Source: Alteromonadales bacterium alter-6D02 (GTDB lineage: Bacteria > Pseudomonadota > Gammaproteobacteria > Enterobacterales > Psychrobiaceae). Taken from it: a stretch of 64,000 nucleotides of DNA. Positions 18,992 to 30,039 of this stretch are shown in pieces (the first letter of the stretch is position 1; the number at the start of each line of letters is the position of its first letter). The notes beneath the pieces are model-generated. The model was not told the DNA's origin. It was given only the letters and a program-made list of their open reading frames with translations, and made no database searches. Location: assembly GCA_002835545.1 (NCBI GenBank), contig PIZK01000014.1:186001-250000 (forward strand). The letters run 5' to 3'. A program made the translations under genes and the position numbers.

Positions 18992-19789
18992 CTATTTAGT
19001 ATTAGTACTCTCAAAAATTTTGTCAGCAGAAGCGGCGACAAAGCCAGTGTACTCTTGACCATTAGGTAAGTTATAACGCTGAGCAAACTCATAGAAACAT
19101 GACGGGATGTCTAAATCACCATCACTAAAGCTCGCAACAGCCGTATCAGCCATGGTTGAAGATTGCTTTAATAACACCTCTTCAGAGCCTTTGATTTCAC
19201 CGCCAGACGTATTTAAGCGATAGCCCGCTTGTTTTAGTGTGTCATTAACGGCTTCAAGATCTTGATAACCTTTTAGCTTATTAACATGTACTGTGAAGTG
19301 ATTGGCACGATAGCCCCATGCTGCAGTCCATGCTGCATATTCACTTTCAGCTAACAACGTTTGGTATTGCTGCTGTGATACTTGCCACGGTGCGCCATTG
19401 TAAACAAAGTTAGCCGCTGTCGTTACCGATGCGTCCACTTGCTCGACAAGCTCTGTGATAATCGTTTGTAGCGCTGGAGAGAACTCTTCTACGCGTAACT
19501 CACTAATAAATACTTTAGGTTGGTCAGGGTCACTGTGCTCAAAATGTTTCGCGGTTAATTTTTTGGCCGCAAAGTCATATTGACCTTTCTCTTCATAGCC
19601 AACCGCTTTGAAATGCGCAGCTAACACTTCTAAGTTAACTTTCGCTAAATTAAACGTACGTAAAGCAATGTGGTCATTCACGATCGCTTCACCTTGACTC
19701 AATAACTGATGAATTTTTTGCGCTGATGGCGTTACTTGTAGATATTGTTGCCACAGATTGTCAAATAATTCATTAACATTGTTATGCAT
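18992..19789 (-). CDS. DUF1338 family metalloenzyme (2-oxoadipate dioxygenase/decarboxylase type)
   Basis: 265 residues from the ATG at 19789, which has GAAGGA upstream; a longer frame to 19846 runs through the astD terminator and is rejected. Candidate metal ligands: His in VNDHIALRTF (His40), His in YRANHFTVHVN, and Glu in CFYEFAQR. Members with known activity (HglS) convert 2-oxoadipate to D-2-hydroxyglutarate with O2 and Fe(II) in lysine breakdown. It follows the argD-astA-astD genes but behind a terminator, so it may also have its own promoter. Confidence 0.85.
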   Translation of the reverse strand: MHNNVNELFDNLWQQYLQVTPSAQKIHQLLSQGEAIVNDHIALRTFNLAKVNLEVLAAHFKAVGYEEKGQYDFAAKKLTAKHFEHSDPDQPKVFISELRVEEFSPALQTIITELVEQVDASVTTAANFVYNGAPWQVSQQQYQTLLAESEYAAWTAAWGYRANHFTVHVNKLKGYQDLEAVNDTLKQAGYRLNTSGGEIKGSEEVLLKQSSTMADTAVASFSDGDLDIPSCFYEFAQRYNLPNGQEYTGFVAASADKIFESTNTK

Positions 19790-19831
19790 TTTAAATCCTT
19801 CACCATAATCAATATGGCTGTATTTATACAA

Positions 19832-19865
19832 AAAAATAAACCCCAATGCTCAGCACATTGGGGTT
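19832..19865 (-). terminator. Terminator between astD and the DUF1338 gene
   Basis: AACCCCAATG (19839-19848) pairs with CATTGGGGTT (19856-19865); on the minus strand it is followed by TATTTTTTT. It should end most astD transcripts before DUF1338. Confidence 0.88.
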
Positions 19866-19870
19866 CACTA

Positions 19871-21340
19871 TTAGAACGTTAACCCTGGGGTTAAGTTCTC
19901 AGGCAATACCACTTCATCAGCTTCCATTGAAGCGACCGGGTATGCACAATAATCTGCTGCATAATAAGCACTTGCACGGTGGTTACCGCTGCCACCAATA
20001 CCGCCAAACGGCGCTGCGCCACTCGCGCCAGTAATTTGTTTATTCCAGTTAACGATACCCGCACGAATACGATCGAAGAAGTATTCATAGTCATCACGGT
20101 TATCTGCTAATAAACCGGCTGATAAGCCAAAGCTGGTGTTATTGGCTAATTCAATCGCTTCATCAAAATCAGTGTAACGAATGATTTGCAATAATGGGCC
20201 AAAGTGCTCTTCATCAGGTAATTCACGAGCAAAGCTTGTGACATCTAATAGACCCGGTGTAACAAAACCTGTGCCCGCAGTATGCTCTAACTTAATAAGA
20301 ACATCAGCACCTTGCTCAATTAGCATGTCTTGCGCTTTAACCATTGAGAGAGCGGCTTTTTCAGAAATCATCGAGCCCATAAACGGCTGTTCTTCATCGT
20401 TGTAATGACCGACTTTAATCGCTTTAGTCACTTCGATTAAACGTGCAATTAGCGCATCACCGGCCTCGCCTTTAGCAACAAACAATTTACGCGCACAAAC
20501 GCAACGTTGACCAGTAGTCACATAAGCTGATTGAATAATGTCATGAACAGCACCATCAACATTAGCCACATCTTTAACGATTAATGGGTTATTACCACCC
20601 ATTTCTAACGCTAGAATTTTACCTGGCTGACCCGCAAATTGTTTATGCAACAAGTGACCGGTGTTAGAGCTACCAGTAAAGAACAGACCATCAATTTCTT
20701 GATGGTTTGCAATGGCTTTACCGGTCTCAACTTCACCTTGCAGTAAGTTAAGCACGCCTGCAGGTAGGCCTGCTTGCTCCCATAACTGTACCGTGATCTC
20801 ACCAACGCGAGGGGTTAACTCACTTGGTTTAAACACAATGGTGTTACCTGCTAATAATGCCGGAACAATATGTCCGTTAGGTAAGTGACCAGGAAAGTTA
20901 TAAGGACCAAAAACCGCAACTACGCCATGTGGCTTATGACGAATAAAGGCTTTCGCACCCGGCGCTGGGTTTTCAACCGTGCCAGTACGCTCATTATGGG
21001 CTTTTATAGAAATGGCAATTTTACCTGCCATGCCCGCCGCCTCAGTACGAGTTTCCCATAATGGTTTACCCGTTTCTAAAGCAATAGCCTCAGCAATAAC
21101 TTCTTTGTTATCAACAACCAAGGCAGCAAACTTTTCAACAATCGCTTGGCGCTTTTCAAAACCTAATTGCGCCCAAGAAAAACTGGCAGCACGAGCTGCA
21201 GTTAACGCCTCATCGACTTGTGCTGGCGTTGCGGTTTCACCCTGCCAAATTACATCATTGGTTGCTGGGTTAACCGACTCTAGCGAGTTACCTTGACCTG
21301 CAACCCACTGTCCATTTATAAATTGTATTTTGTTAGACAT
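19871..21340 (-). CDS. astD: N-succinylglutamate 5-semialdehyde dehydrogenase
   Basis: 489 residues from the ATG at 21340 (AGGAG 8 bases upstream); the longer frame to 21370 begins before that ribosome site. An aldehyde dehydrogenase with [12 protein letters not shown], the catalytic glutamate in LEMGGNNPL and the catalytic cysteine in [10 protein letters not shown]. It opens with the ING.W..GQG motif of AstD. It oxidises succinylglutamate semialdehyde with NAD+ in the AST pathway of arginine breakdown. Downstream of astA by 83 bases. Confidence 0.95.
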   Translation of the reverse strand: MSNKIQFINGQWVAGQGNSLESVNPATNDVIWQGETATPAQVDEALTAARAASFSWAQLGFEKRQAIVEKFAALVVDNKEVIAEAIALETGKPLWETRTEAAGMAGKIAISIKAHNERTGTVENPAPGAKAFIRHKPHGVVAVFGPYNFPGHLPNGHIVPALLAGNTIVFKPSELTPRVGEITVQLWEQAGLPAGVLNLLQGEVETGKAIANHQEIDGLFFTGSSNTGHLLHKQFAGQPGKILALEMGGNNPLIVKDVANVDGAVHDIIQSAYVTTGQRCVCARKLFVAKGEAGDALIARLIEVTKAIKVGHYNDEEQPFMGSMISEKAALSMVKAQDMLIEQGADVLIKLEHTAGTGFVTPGLLDVTSFARELPDEEHFGPLLQIIRYTDFDEAIELANNTSFGLSAGLLADNRDDYEYFFDRIRAGIVNWNKQITGASGAAPFGGIGGSGNHRASAYYAADYCAYPVASMEADEVVLPENLTPGLTF

Positions 21341-21423
21341 TGCATATTCTCCTGACAAACTGTGAAACAATTTTTAACTTCAATTAAGTGTAGTTACTCA
21401 ATTGGCTCATTGTGTGAATTTAG

Positions 21424-22440
21424 CTATAGTGCTAAAACTCGAATAAACTCACCTTCTTTCACCTGTAATGCATGAGCATGCTCAGGAGTGATCACGGCAA
21501 ACTTTTCATTATGATCGACTTCAATATGTACTTCAGTAGCACGGAAGTTCTTTAAATCAGTGTTACATGCGACATAAGCGCCGCCTTGCTCGACATCAGC
21601 AATTTTTACTACAACCTTACGGCTATCTTTCACTGCTTTAATCTGGTTTAACTCACACTCAACTGTTGGCCCACCATCGAAGATATCAACATAGCCACGA
21701 TGCACAAAACCTTCACGTTCTAATAATTTTAACGCTGCTGTGGTTTTTTCATGAACCAGTCCTATCACCGCCTGTGCTTCTTTACTCAGTAAGTTGACGT
21801 AGATTGGGTATCGTGGCATCAGCTCCGCGATAAAGACTTTATTGCCAATGCCCGATAAGTAATCTGCCGTTGGAAAGTCCATGCTAAAGAAATGCTCTTC
21901 CAGCCATTGCCAAAATGGTGACTGACCATTTTCATCAGATACACCACGCATTTCTGCAATAACTGTATGACCAAAACGCTCGCTAAACTCAGCAAGAAAT
22001 AAGAAGCGAAAACGCGATAAGACACGACCATTATTGCCACCGCGCGCTTGCTCTTTTAAGAATAAGGTACAAAGCTCAGCAGCACCCGTGTAATCATTAC
22101 ACAGGGTTAGGGTTTCAATGGTGTTATGTAGCTTTAACTCTTGTGAGCTGTGTACAACTTTACCAAGGTGGTAGTGATAAAAAGCGTTCTCTAAGCCAAC
22201 AGCTGATTCTAAGCCACTTGTGCCGACCACTTCACCTGTATCCGTATCTTCCATCACCAATAAATAGCCTTCATTACCCGGCTGATTGGTCTCTGTCGCA
22301 AACGATTGCTCGGAATGGGCAATGCGTGAGCGTAACAGGGTTTCATTGGTTGGTAGCGAAGTAAAACCAACGCCAGAATCATGAGCGATTTGCATCAGCG
22401 CAGGATAGTCAGCCTCGGTAATAGGACGAATGATCAACAT
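21424..22440 (-). CDS. astA: Arginine N-succinyltransferase
   Basis: 338 residues from the ATG at 22440, preceded by GGAGG; the 22485 start is not supported. Begins LIIRPITEADYPALMQIA, contains SGVGFTSLP, and has the long AstA C-terminus ending GEFIRVLAL. It transfers succinate from succinyl-CoA to arginine, the first AST step. Sits between argD and astD as in Shewanella. The 140-base gap to argD carries a palindromic repeat (22474-22520). Confidence 0.96.
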   Translation of the reverse strand: MLIIRPITEADYPALMQIAHDSGVGFTSLPTNETLLRSRIAHSEQSFATETNQPGNEGYLLVMEDTDTGEVVGTSGLESAVGLENAFYHYHLGKVVHSSQELKLHNTIETLTLCNDYTGAAELCTLFLKEQARGGNNGRVLSRFRFLFLAEFSERFGHTVIAEMRGVSDENGQSPFWQWLEEHFFSMDFPTADYLSGIGNKVFIAELMPRYPIYVNLLSKEAQAVIGLVHEKTTAALKLLEREGFVHRGYVDIFDGGPTVECELNQIKAVKDSRKVVVKIADVEQGGAYVACNTDLKNFRATEVHIEVDHNEKFAVITPEHAHALQVKEGEFIRVLAL

Positions 22441-22473
22441 AAGTGATCCTCCAAATTGAGCAAAAGAGATAGA

Positions 22474-22520
22474 TACCAATAGCATTACAGAAATAGGTCA
22501 TTAATTTAATGCTATTGGTA
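22474..22520. repeat. Palindromic repeat element, copy 1 (argD-astA gap)
   Basis: TACCAATAGCATTA (22474-22487) and TAATGCTATTGGTA (22507-22520) are perfect 14-bp terminal inverted repeats around 19 bases. Related copies occur at 55725-55774 and 57791-57836. Confidence 0.75.
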
Positions 22521-22580
22521 CAAAAACGAATCAGCTAGCAAGGTTACTAACATGATTCGTCTTTTTAAAGATAGAAGATT

Positions 22581-23828
<1,248 letters not shown>

Positions 23829-24028
23829 TTAGGCACTATTATTCATTTATAGAGGTGCTACAGCGTCATAAAAATCGCTTTTTTTTAGCGATATCTAAAG
23901 CCCGACTGTGCACTTGTTATCGCTCGATTATCACAGATTTTATCTATACTGTCTCCCTTGTAAGATAAGAAAGAATATGGGTTAGCGAGAATATATGGCA
24001 AAAAATAATTACATTTGAATATATGATA

Positions 24029-24073
24029 TGCATAAAAATACATGCCCTTTTCCTATCTGCGAATAATTACTCG
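24029..24073. promoter_or_regulatory. Candidate ArgR boxes upstream of argD
   Basis: TGCATAAAAATACA (24029-24042) matches the ARG-box half-site pattern TGAAT-N4-ATTCA at 12 of 14 positions, with the two mismatches symmetric. CGAATAATTACTCG (24060-24073) matches at 11 of 14. Their centres are 31 bp apart. They lie 230-275 bases before the argD start in an otherwise empty 363-base gap (23799-24161). Confidence 0.45.
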
Positions 24074-24108
24074 AAATTATGCTTAACCAGTCAGTGCGAA
24101 AAAAGGAA

Positions 24109-24138
24109 AAAAAAATTCGCTCAACGGCGAATTTTTTT
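24109..24138 (-). terminator. Terminator after the HDOD gene
   Basis: AAAAATTCGC (24111-24120) pairs with GCGAATTTTT (24127-24136); long A and T runs on either side make it work on either strand. It ends the S9 peptidase-HDOD transcript. Confidence 0.85.
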
Positions 24139-24161
24139 AACTTTTATCAAAAACAGTGACC

Positions 24162-25388
24162 TTAGTCGTCCATTATTGGCACTTTTAAGTATTTTTGTTT
24201 ATTCAAATACTTAATTTTTTCGGTGTCTAATTGGTAATAATTAAGTAAACCTGCGGCCTGAGTTTTATCGATTAAGCTTTCTTTATACATTTGTTTAAAT
24301 ACCGAGTAAGCTCGCCCTTGAGCAATAATCCTAGCCATCGGACTAAAGTCATCAAAAGCCATCGTTCGTGAAAGCTCTTCGAGGTTATTAGCAAGCATAA
24401 AGAAATTCAGCTTGTAGCGCTTTGCAATCTCCGCACTTAATAAAGGGGCCTTCAACCCTAATAACTTATCTAATACCGGAACCGCTGACTTGATATCTGA
24501 TAGTTGGTGACTCACTTCCGCAGCCCCTTGCTCCATCGCCAGTGCACTCACTTCATTGCGAGATTCCTTAAAGCACTCATCAACCAAATGCAGCATAAAG
24601 ATTGCGCCGAGTTCATGCAGCATTGCCATCATATAAGCTTCACTTTCATTAACCGCAGGATCTTGTGCGGCTAAAGCTTTTGACGCTTCAGCTGTAATTT
24701 GTACATGAAGCCATAACTTACGTGATGTTTGATTGAACTTCATCCCTGTGTCTTTAAGTAACTCGTTAACAATTAGGTAAGGTAAAAAGATTCTTAACTT
24801 TTCAACACCTAATGAGCTAAGACACAATTCCGCATCTTTTAACTCAAGGGCTTTATCTGAATGCTTTTTTCCCATCCCTAAACGGTTAAGCGTGGTAATT
24901 AAGTTTTTAAGTAATGAAGTGTGCTTAAGTAACAGGGGCTTAATCCGTGCTACTGAAGCCGCTTTGGTATTTAGTATATTGACCGCATCCATCAAACTCA
25001 CAGCAGGAGTAAAGCGATCCAATGTTGTTGGGTCAAGGTTGGCTAAGCGCGTTTCTACTTTGTGCTCAACATTTTTAAATAACTGCTCTTGCAGTGCGTT
25101 AAATAAGTCTTTTGCTTGCTGCTTTTCAGCTTGCCGAGCCAGCGCGGGCGCTAACTCGATATCAAGTAAAATACGGTCATCAGGTAATTCACTATCATTT
25201 TCTTCTTCTGGTTGCAGTAATAAGGCTTTACTGACCAAATAACGATAGTAATCAACTTCGACCGCTTTAATCACACTGGCTTTGAGTCCACTTTTTTTTC
25301 TATCCACAGCTTGAGCTTTCACAGGAGCCTTAACCACTGGCACCTTTGGTGACTCCTCTTTCCCTAACCATTTTTTTAAGCGACTCAC
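24162..25388 (-). CDS. HDOD domain protein
   Basis: 408 residues starting at GTG (AGGA 8 bases upstream). The N-terminal 60 residues are charged and low-complexity (KVPVVKAPVKAQAVDRKK); the HDOD domain covers about 150-340 with degenerate HD features (EAYMMAMLHELGAIFMLH). HDOD proteins are HD-like signalling proteins that often lack catalysis. It is 9 bases downstream of the S9 peptidase gene, so co-transcribed; a functional link is unclear. Confidence 0.85.
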   Translation of the reverse strand: MSRLKKWLGKEESPKVPVVKAPVKAQAVDRKKSGLKASVIKAVEVDYYRYLVSKALLLQPEEENDSELPDDRILLDIELAPALARQAEKQQAKDLFNALQEQLFKNVEHKVETRLANLDPTTLDRFTPAVSLMDAVNILNTKAASVARIKPLLLKHTSLLKNLITTLNRLGMGKKHSDKALELKDAELCLSSLGVEKLRIFLPYLIVNELLKDTGMKFNQTSRKLWLHVQITAEASKALAAQDPAVNESEAYMMAMLHELGAIFMLHLVDECFKESRNEVSALAMEQGAAEVSHQLSDIKSAVPVLDKLLGLKAPLLSAEIAKRYKLNFFMLANNLEELSRTMAFDDFSPMARIIAQGRAYSVFKQMYKESLIDKTQAAGLLNYYQLDTEKIKYLNKQKYLKVPIMDD

Positions 25389-25397
25389 AGCAACTTC

Positions 25398-27872
25398 CTA
25401 TTTTTTTAAGTTTTGCTCAAACAATTTATAAATACGGCTATATTCATCTAACCAGCTCGATGGCTGTCTAAAACCATGCGGCTCAACAGGGTAGATTGCC
25501 ATTTCGAACATTGGCTTTTCTAATTCAATTAACCGCTGGACTAAACGCACACTGTCTTGGAAGAACACATTATCATCAAGCACACCTGCCATAATTAATA
25601 GTGGCTTGGTTAAGTGCTGCGCATGCTCAATTGGTGAGCTACGACGGTAAGCAATATCATCATCATTTGGCGTATTCAAGATATTAGATGTATAGCCAAA
25701 GTTATAATGCGACCAATCAGTCACAGGACGAAGTGCCGCACCAGCTTGGAATAAGTCTGGCTGAGTAAATAGCGCCATAAATGTCATAAAACCACCGTAT
25801 GAACCACCATACGTACCAACACGATCTTTATCTACCTGCAGGTGTTGTGCCATATAGTTCACGCCATCTTGTAAATCTTGTACTTCAGGCGTGCCCATCT
25901 GGCGATAAATAGCCGTTCGCCAATCACGACCATAACCTTTAGAAGCGCGGAAATCCATATCCATGACCACATAGCCTTGTTGAGCCAACAAGTTATGGAA
26001 CATGAATTCGCGGAAATACCCCGACCAACCAAAATGAGAATTTTGTAAATAACCTGCACCATGGTTAAAGATAACAGCAGGGTATTGCTCAGCTTTAGAC
26101 TGATCAAACCCTTGTGGTAAATAAACCTTAGCATACACTGGCGCTTCGCCATGACTTGATGGCACTTCAACAATGCGTGGAGCCTGCCAATCGTAGTTAG
26201 CAAACTCTTCACTAACCGTGTTGGTTAAGCGTTTAGCCGCGCCACTTCCATCACTGTTTTTAACAAAAAGTTCAGTATGTTGTAATAACGTTGAATGACT
26301 TAATAAGAGTTTAGTTTCATCAGGGCTTAACTGATAATCAGTCATCCCTTCAAGCTTAGTTAACTGCTCACTAACCGACGATTGAGTGTTAACACGATAG
26401 ATTTCATATTTACCCGGGTGAGCTTTATTTGCTTTGTAATAAATGTGTTGCCCATCTTTCGATAACGTTAAGCTGCTCACTTCAAATTGACCACGAGTAA
26501 TCGCTTTGGCTTTACCGTTTAATGGCTGAATGTATAGCTGTGAATAGCCCGTTTCCTCTGATAAGAAGTACAAGCTGTTATCATCATTTAACCAGCCAAA
26601 CTCATTAAATGTGTAATTCACCCAAGCATCATCATGCAAACGGTGTAGTGTATTTAATTTGCCTTGGGTAAAGTTGTAACGCGTTAACCAACGATCTTTG
26701 TTATCAACAGACTCGAACATGATCGCTAGCTCAGAACCGCTATCATTCCAAGCAATGGCACTTTGGCTCCAAGTCCAATCGCGCATTAAAGTAATTTTAC
26801 GAGGAGCTTTCTTCGACTGATATTTTTTGCCTAATTTAGCAGCATTTTCTGCTTTCTCTACGGCAAGTACATCTTCGTCATAGCCAGGAAGTACCGACAG
26901 GTCGATGTCACTTTGCGTTGTATTAGCAATGTCAATTAACACGAATTCATGTGCTGGCGGCTTGTCTTCAGCAACTCGAGCACGTGCAGGTACGGCATCT
27001 ACATAACCTTCTTGACCTAAGTAATTCGGCATAATGTCATGCTTAGCACGCCATTGATAATTCTTATCTCGGCTGACAACTAACACCTTATCACCAGCAG
27101 GACTTAATTGTGCTTCAACGAAGCTCTGCTCAGGGTCTAAATAATACGGTTTCGATGCAATTGTTTCGTTTTGAGCCTGCAATTGTTCAGCGCGTTGATG
27201 GCGCGCTTCTTTATTGTGCTGCTGTAATGCAACATATTTAATTAAGCGATGCTGTTGTGCGCCAATATAGCTAGTTGGTGCTTTAGGAGCTTTAGGAGCT
27301 TTTGCGAATTTAAATTCAACCAGTAATTGTGTCACACCAGAATTAAGGTCTAACGCATAAAATGCATGACCTTGACGGAAAGAAAGGCGTCCGTCGTTTA
27401 AAAATAAAGGCTGTGCGCGTTGAGAATTATCTCGTGTTAATTGTTTGATTTCGCCAGTAGGTAATGCCTTAACAAACAGGTTACCTTTATAAATAAACGC
27501 TTTTTGGCTGCCATCTTGGCTAACTACACCACGGCTTTGCGCCAATTGATGGTGCTCACTTAATGGTAGTTTTATCGCGTTGCCATTTAAAGGTAAAAAA
27601 TAGGCGTCTGATAATGCAGCGCTAACTGGTTTGATTTGATAAAAAATTGACGCGCTATCATCTTGCCACATTGGGCGCGATGGAGCCGTGCCCATCCAAG
27701 CAGGATCAGCCATGATTTGTTTCATGGTTAACGCCTCGCCGGCCAGTACAGGCTGACTCGCGTTTAGGATTTCAACAGATGGTGTAACAGAAGTGGGCAC
27801 TTGGGTTGTTGGTGTAGTTACACTACAACCACCTAGCCCAAGAATAGCTGATGCAATAAGCCAGTTTTTCAT
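25398..27872 (-). CDS. S9 family prolyl oligopeptidase-type peptidase, lipoprotein
   Basis: 824 residues from the ATG at 27872 (AGGAA upstream). Lipoprotein signal ILGLGGC. Residues about 60-590 form the N-terminal beta-propeller-like region with WD/TolB-type repeats; the catalytic alpha/beta hydrolase domain follows. Nucleophile Ser691 in GGSYGG; acid in GVLDDNVF; histidine in EPHGF. These are DPP IV/acylaminoacyl-peptidase features. Likely anchored to a membrane facing the periplasm, cleaving small peptides. First gene of a two-gene operon with the HDOD protein. Confidence 0.93.
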   Translation of the reverse strand: MKNWLIASAILGLGGCSVTTPTTQVPTSVTPSVEILNASQPVLAGEALTMKQIMADPAWMGTAPSRPMWQDDSASIFYQIKPVSAALSDAYFLPLNGNAIKLPLSEHHQLAQSRGVVSQDGSQKAFIYKGNLFVKALPTGEIKQLTRDNSQRAQPLFLNDGRLSFRQGHAFYALDLNSGVTQLLVEFKFAKAPKAPKAPTSYIGAQQHRLIKYVALQQHNKEARHQRAEQLQAQNETIASKPYYLDPEQSFVEAQLSPAGDKVLVVSRDKNYQWRAKHDIMPNYLGQEGYVDAVPARARVAEDKPPAHEFVLIDIANTTQSDIDLSVLPGYDEDVLAVEKAENAAKLGKKYQSKKAPRKITLMRDWTWSQSAIAWNDSGSELAIMFESVDNKDRWLTRYNFTQGKLNTLHRLHDDAWVNYTFNEFGWLNDDNSLYFLSEETGYSQLYIQPLNGKAKAITRGQFEVSSLTLSKDGQHIYYKANKAHPGKYEIYRVNTQSSVSEQLTKLEGMTDYQLSPDETKLLLSHSTLLQHTELFVKNSDGSGAAKRLTNTVSEEFANYDWQAPRIVEVPSSHGEAPVYAKVYLPQGFDQSKAEQYPAVIFNHGAGYLQNSHFGWSGYFREFMFHNLLAQQGYVVMDMDFRASKGYGRDWRTAIYRQMGTPEVQDLQDGVNYMAQHLQVDKDRVGTYGGSYGGFMTFMALFTQPDLFQAGAALRPVTDWSHYNFGYTSNILNTPNDDDIAYRRSSPIEHAQHLTKPLLIMAGVLDDNVFFQDSVRLVQRLIELEKPMFEMAIYPVEPHGFRQPSSWLDEYSRIYKLFEQNLKK

Positions 27873-28009
27873 CAAATTTCCTACGGATCGTTTTTATAAT
27901 AGATTAGTAGAGAATTGTATGTAGGTTAGTTCAAAAATACCAGCAATAGCGCCCGCGAGATACAAAAAGTTACGCTTTACTCACCTTTCTCCTATCGGCA
28001 TGAACTCTA

Positions 28010-28588
28010 TCACTCATATTGTTCAATAAAGTTGGCTAATATCCCTAAACCCTGCTCCGTTAAAATCGATTCAGGATGAAATTGTACACTTTCAATCGGT
28101 AATGTTTGATGGCGCATTGCCATTATTTCAATACCAGCTTTCCCTTCGATGGTGGCAGTTACTTCAAAGCATTCAGGTAGTGTTTCTGGCTCCACCACTA
28201 ACGAATGGTAGCGTGTTACTCGCAGCGGGTTAGGTAATTGCTTAAACACCCCGTTATTACGATGCTCAATTAACGATGTCTTACCGTGCATTACTTCGTG
28301 CGCTAATACCACATTCCCACCAAACGCTTGTGCAATCGCTTGATGGCCTAAACACACCCCAAATATTGGTAGTTGACCAGCAAAGTGCTTGATCGCAGCG
28401 AGTGAAATACCCGCAGCACCTGGGTCACATGGTCCCGGTGAAATCACCAAATATTTTGGTGCTAGCTCGCTAATTTGAGCTAACGTAATTTGATCATTTC
28501 TGACAACCTTCACCTCTTGCCCTAGTTGCTGGTAATACTGCACTAAGTTATAGGTAAACGAATCATAGTTATCAATAATCAGTAACAC
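28010..28588 (-). CDS. pabA: Aminodeoxychorismate/anthranilate synthase component II (glutamine amidotransferase)
   Basis: 192 residues, GTG start. Class I glutamine amidotransferase: [13 protein letters not shown] near the N-terminus, oxyanion region SPGPCDP, catalytic cysteine in [10 protein letters not shown], and the His-Glu pair in [11 protein letters not shown]. It supplies ammonia to PabB for p-aminobenzoate (folate), and in some species to TrpE. No trp genes are nearby, and gene order in related bacteria favours pabA. It starts 11 bases after the MFS pump gene, so co-transcribed. Confidence 0.9.
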   Translation of the reverse strand: MLLIIDNYDSFTYNLVQYYQQLGQEVKVVRNDQITLAQISELAPKYLVISPGPCDPGAAGISLAAIKHFAGQLPIFGVCLGHQAIAQAFGGNVVLAHEVMHGKTSLIEHRNNGVFKQLPNPLRVTRYHSLVVEPETLPECFEVTATIEGKAGIEIMAMRHQTLPIESVQFHPESILTEQGLGILANFIEQYE

Positions 28589-28599
28589 TTAAACTATTC

Positions 28600-29817
28600 C
28601 TATTGCGACTCGAGTGTTCGGCGCTTTTCTATAAACCACACAATTATACCAGCTAATACACTAGTTAATGCAAATGCCCCTGTTAACGGTAACACGGTAG
28701 CGTTATACCAACCTGACACAATAAAAGCGCCCGCAACGGCAACCAGCGTAGATACCGCTCCCACGATTGCAGCACCTGTCCCAGCTAAATGACCCAGAGG
28801 CTCCATTGCTAGCGAATTTAAGTTACCAAATAGTACCCCGATATAGGCAAAAGCCACGACAAAATAAACCGTTGTCATCATCAGTGATGGTAACCCCTGA
28901 AACCACAAGCCAATGGCATAAAAACATACAGAAGAAATAACCAGCCCACATAACGCATTTTTCACCATATATTGCATTCCCTTAGCGACCACCATCTTGC
29001 CATTAACATAAGAGGCGACGCCAAAGACAAAAGCTAAACCTGAAAAGTACAACGCAAAATATTCGCCTAGCTGGTAAGCGTCTTGAAATAGAGCTTGGGC
29101 ACTCGATAAGTAAGCAACAAATGCCGCAGAGACGATACCTGAAGCCATAGTGTAAGCCATCGCAACAGGGGTAGTACAAACCTCTTTGCAGGTTTTCAGT
29201 AACACTGAAAGCTGAAATGGCTTCACATACTGCGGTTGTAATGTTTCAGGTTGGCGTAAGCCAAACCAAATCAACGCAACAGTGCCCATCACTAACATCG
29301 AGATAAAAATAGCCTGCCAAGGTGCAAACCATAAAATCCCCTGCCCAACTAATGGCGCAAGCATCGGTACTAGAATAAAAAACATCATAATAAATGACAT
29401 GACTCGTGCCATATATGCCCCAGCATATTGATCACGGATAATCGCCATACTTAACACTCGAGGAGCCGCTAAACCAACGCCTTGAATGAAGCGACCGATT
29501 AACATCCATTCATAGGAGGTGGCAACAGCGCAAATTGCCGTCGCAATTAAGAATATTGTAATACCCAAATACACTAACGGCTTACGGCCAAGGCTATCTG
29601 ATAACGGTCCGATAAATAATTGGCCTACGCCCATTCCCATTAACAGTACCGGGACGATCAATTTAACGTCTTGAGTCGGCGCTAAATTTAATCCAGCTTC
29701 AATCAACCCCATCGCCGGTAAGATCACATCAATTGAAAATGCAACTAATGACATCATGAGAGCCATTAGTGCAATAAACTCTATTTTTGGGGACGGTAGT
29801 GCAACAGATGTGCTCAC
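28600..29817 (-). CDS. Bcr/CflA family MFS drug efflux transporter
   Basis: About 405 residues with twelve predicted transmembrane helices. The GTG at 29817 is chosen because AGG lies 6 bases before it; an in-frame TTG two codons earlier is possible. Motif A-type DSLGRKPLVY follows helix 2 (GQLFIGPLSDSLGRKP), and the family motif DVILPAM lies in helix 1. Members export bicyclomycin, chloramphenicol or related compounds by proton antiport; the substrate cannot be read here. Divergent from the LysR-type regulator gene. Confidence 0.88.
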   Translation of the reverse strand: MSTSVALPSPKIEFIALMALMMSLVAFSIDVILPAMGLIEAGLNLAPTQDVKLIVPVLLMGMGVGQLFIGPLSDSLGRKPLVYLGITIFLIATAICAVATSYEWMLIGRFIQGVGLAAPRVLSMAIIRDQYAGAYMARVMSFIMMFFILVPMLAPLVGQGILWFAPWQAIFISMLVMGTVALIWFGLRQPETLQPQYVKPFQLSVLLKTCKEVCTTPVAMAYTMASGIVSAAFVAYLSSAQALFQDAYQLGEYFALYFSGLAFVFGVASYVNGKMVVAKGMQYMVKNALCGLVISSVCFYAIGLWFQGLPSLMMTTVYFVVAFAYIGVLFGNLNSLAMEPLGHLAGTGAAIVGAVSTLVAVAGAFIVSGWYNATVLPLTGAFALTSVLAGIIVWFIEKRRTLESQ

Positions 29818-30039
29818 AGGCAACCTATAACAACGATTAAAAATAAGGGCGCAATCATATCAACATAGCGACTTTTGTATAGCTGTTTTGTTGTTAATTA
29901 CGGTTATGCATATTTTGTATATGACAAGCGTTCTATATTAGTTGTTCACAAACTAAAATGATGAAAGATAATAGTTCAAATGAAGAGTTCGATGAACTAT
30001 ATTCATACTTTTAACACTCACACTAAATTTAGGCAATTC

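Noticed and set aside
24023-24214. Short plus-strand gene near the HDOD terminator
   Set aside because: It runs through the terminator hairpin and into the end of the HDOD gene; the sequence is low-complexity.
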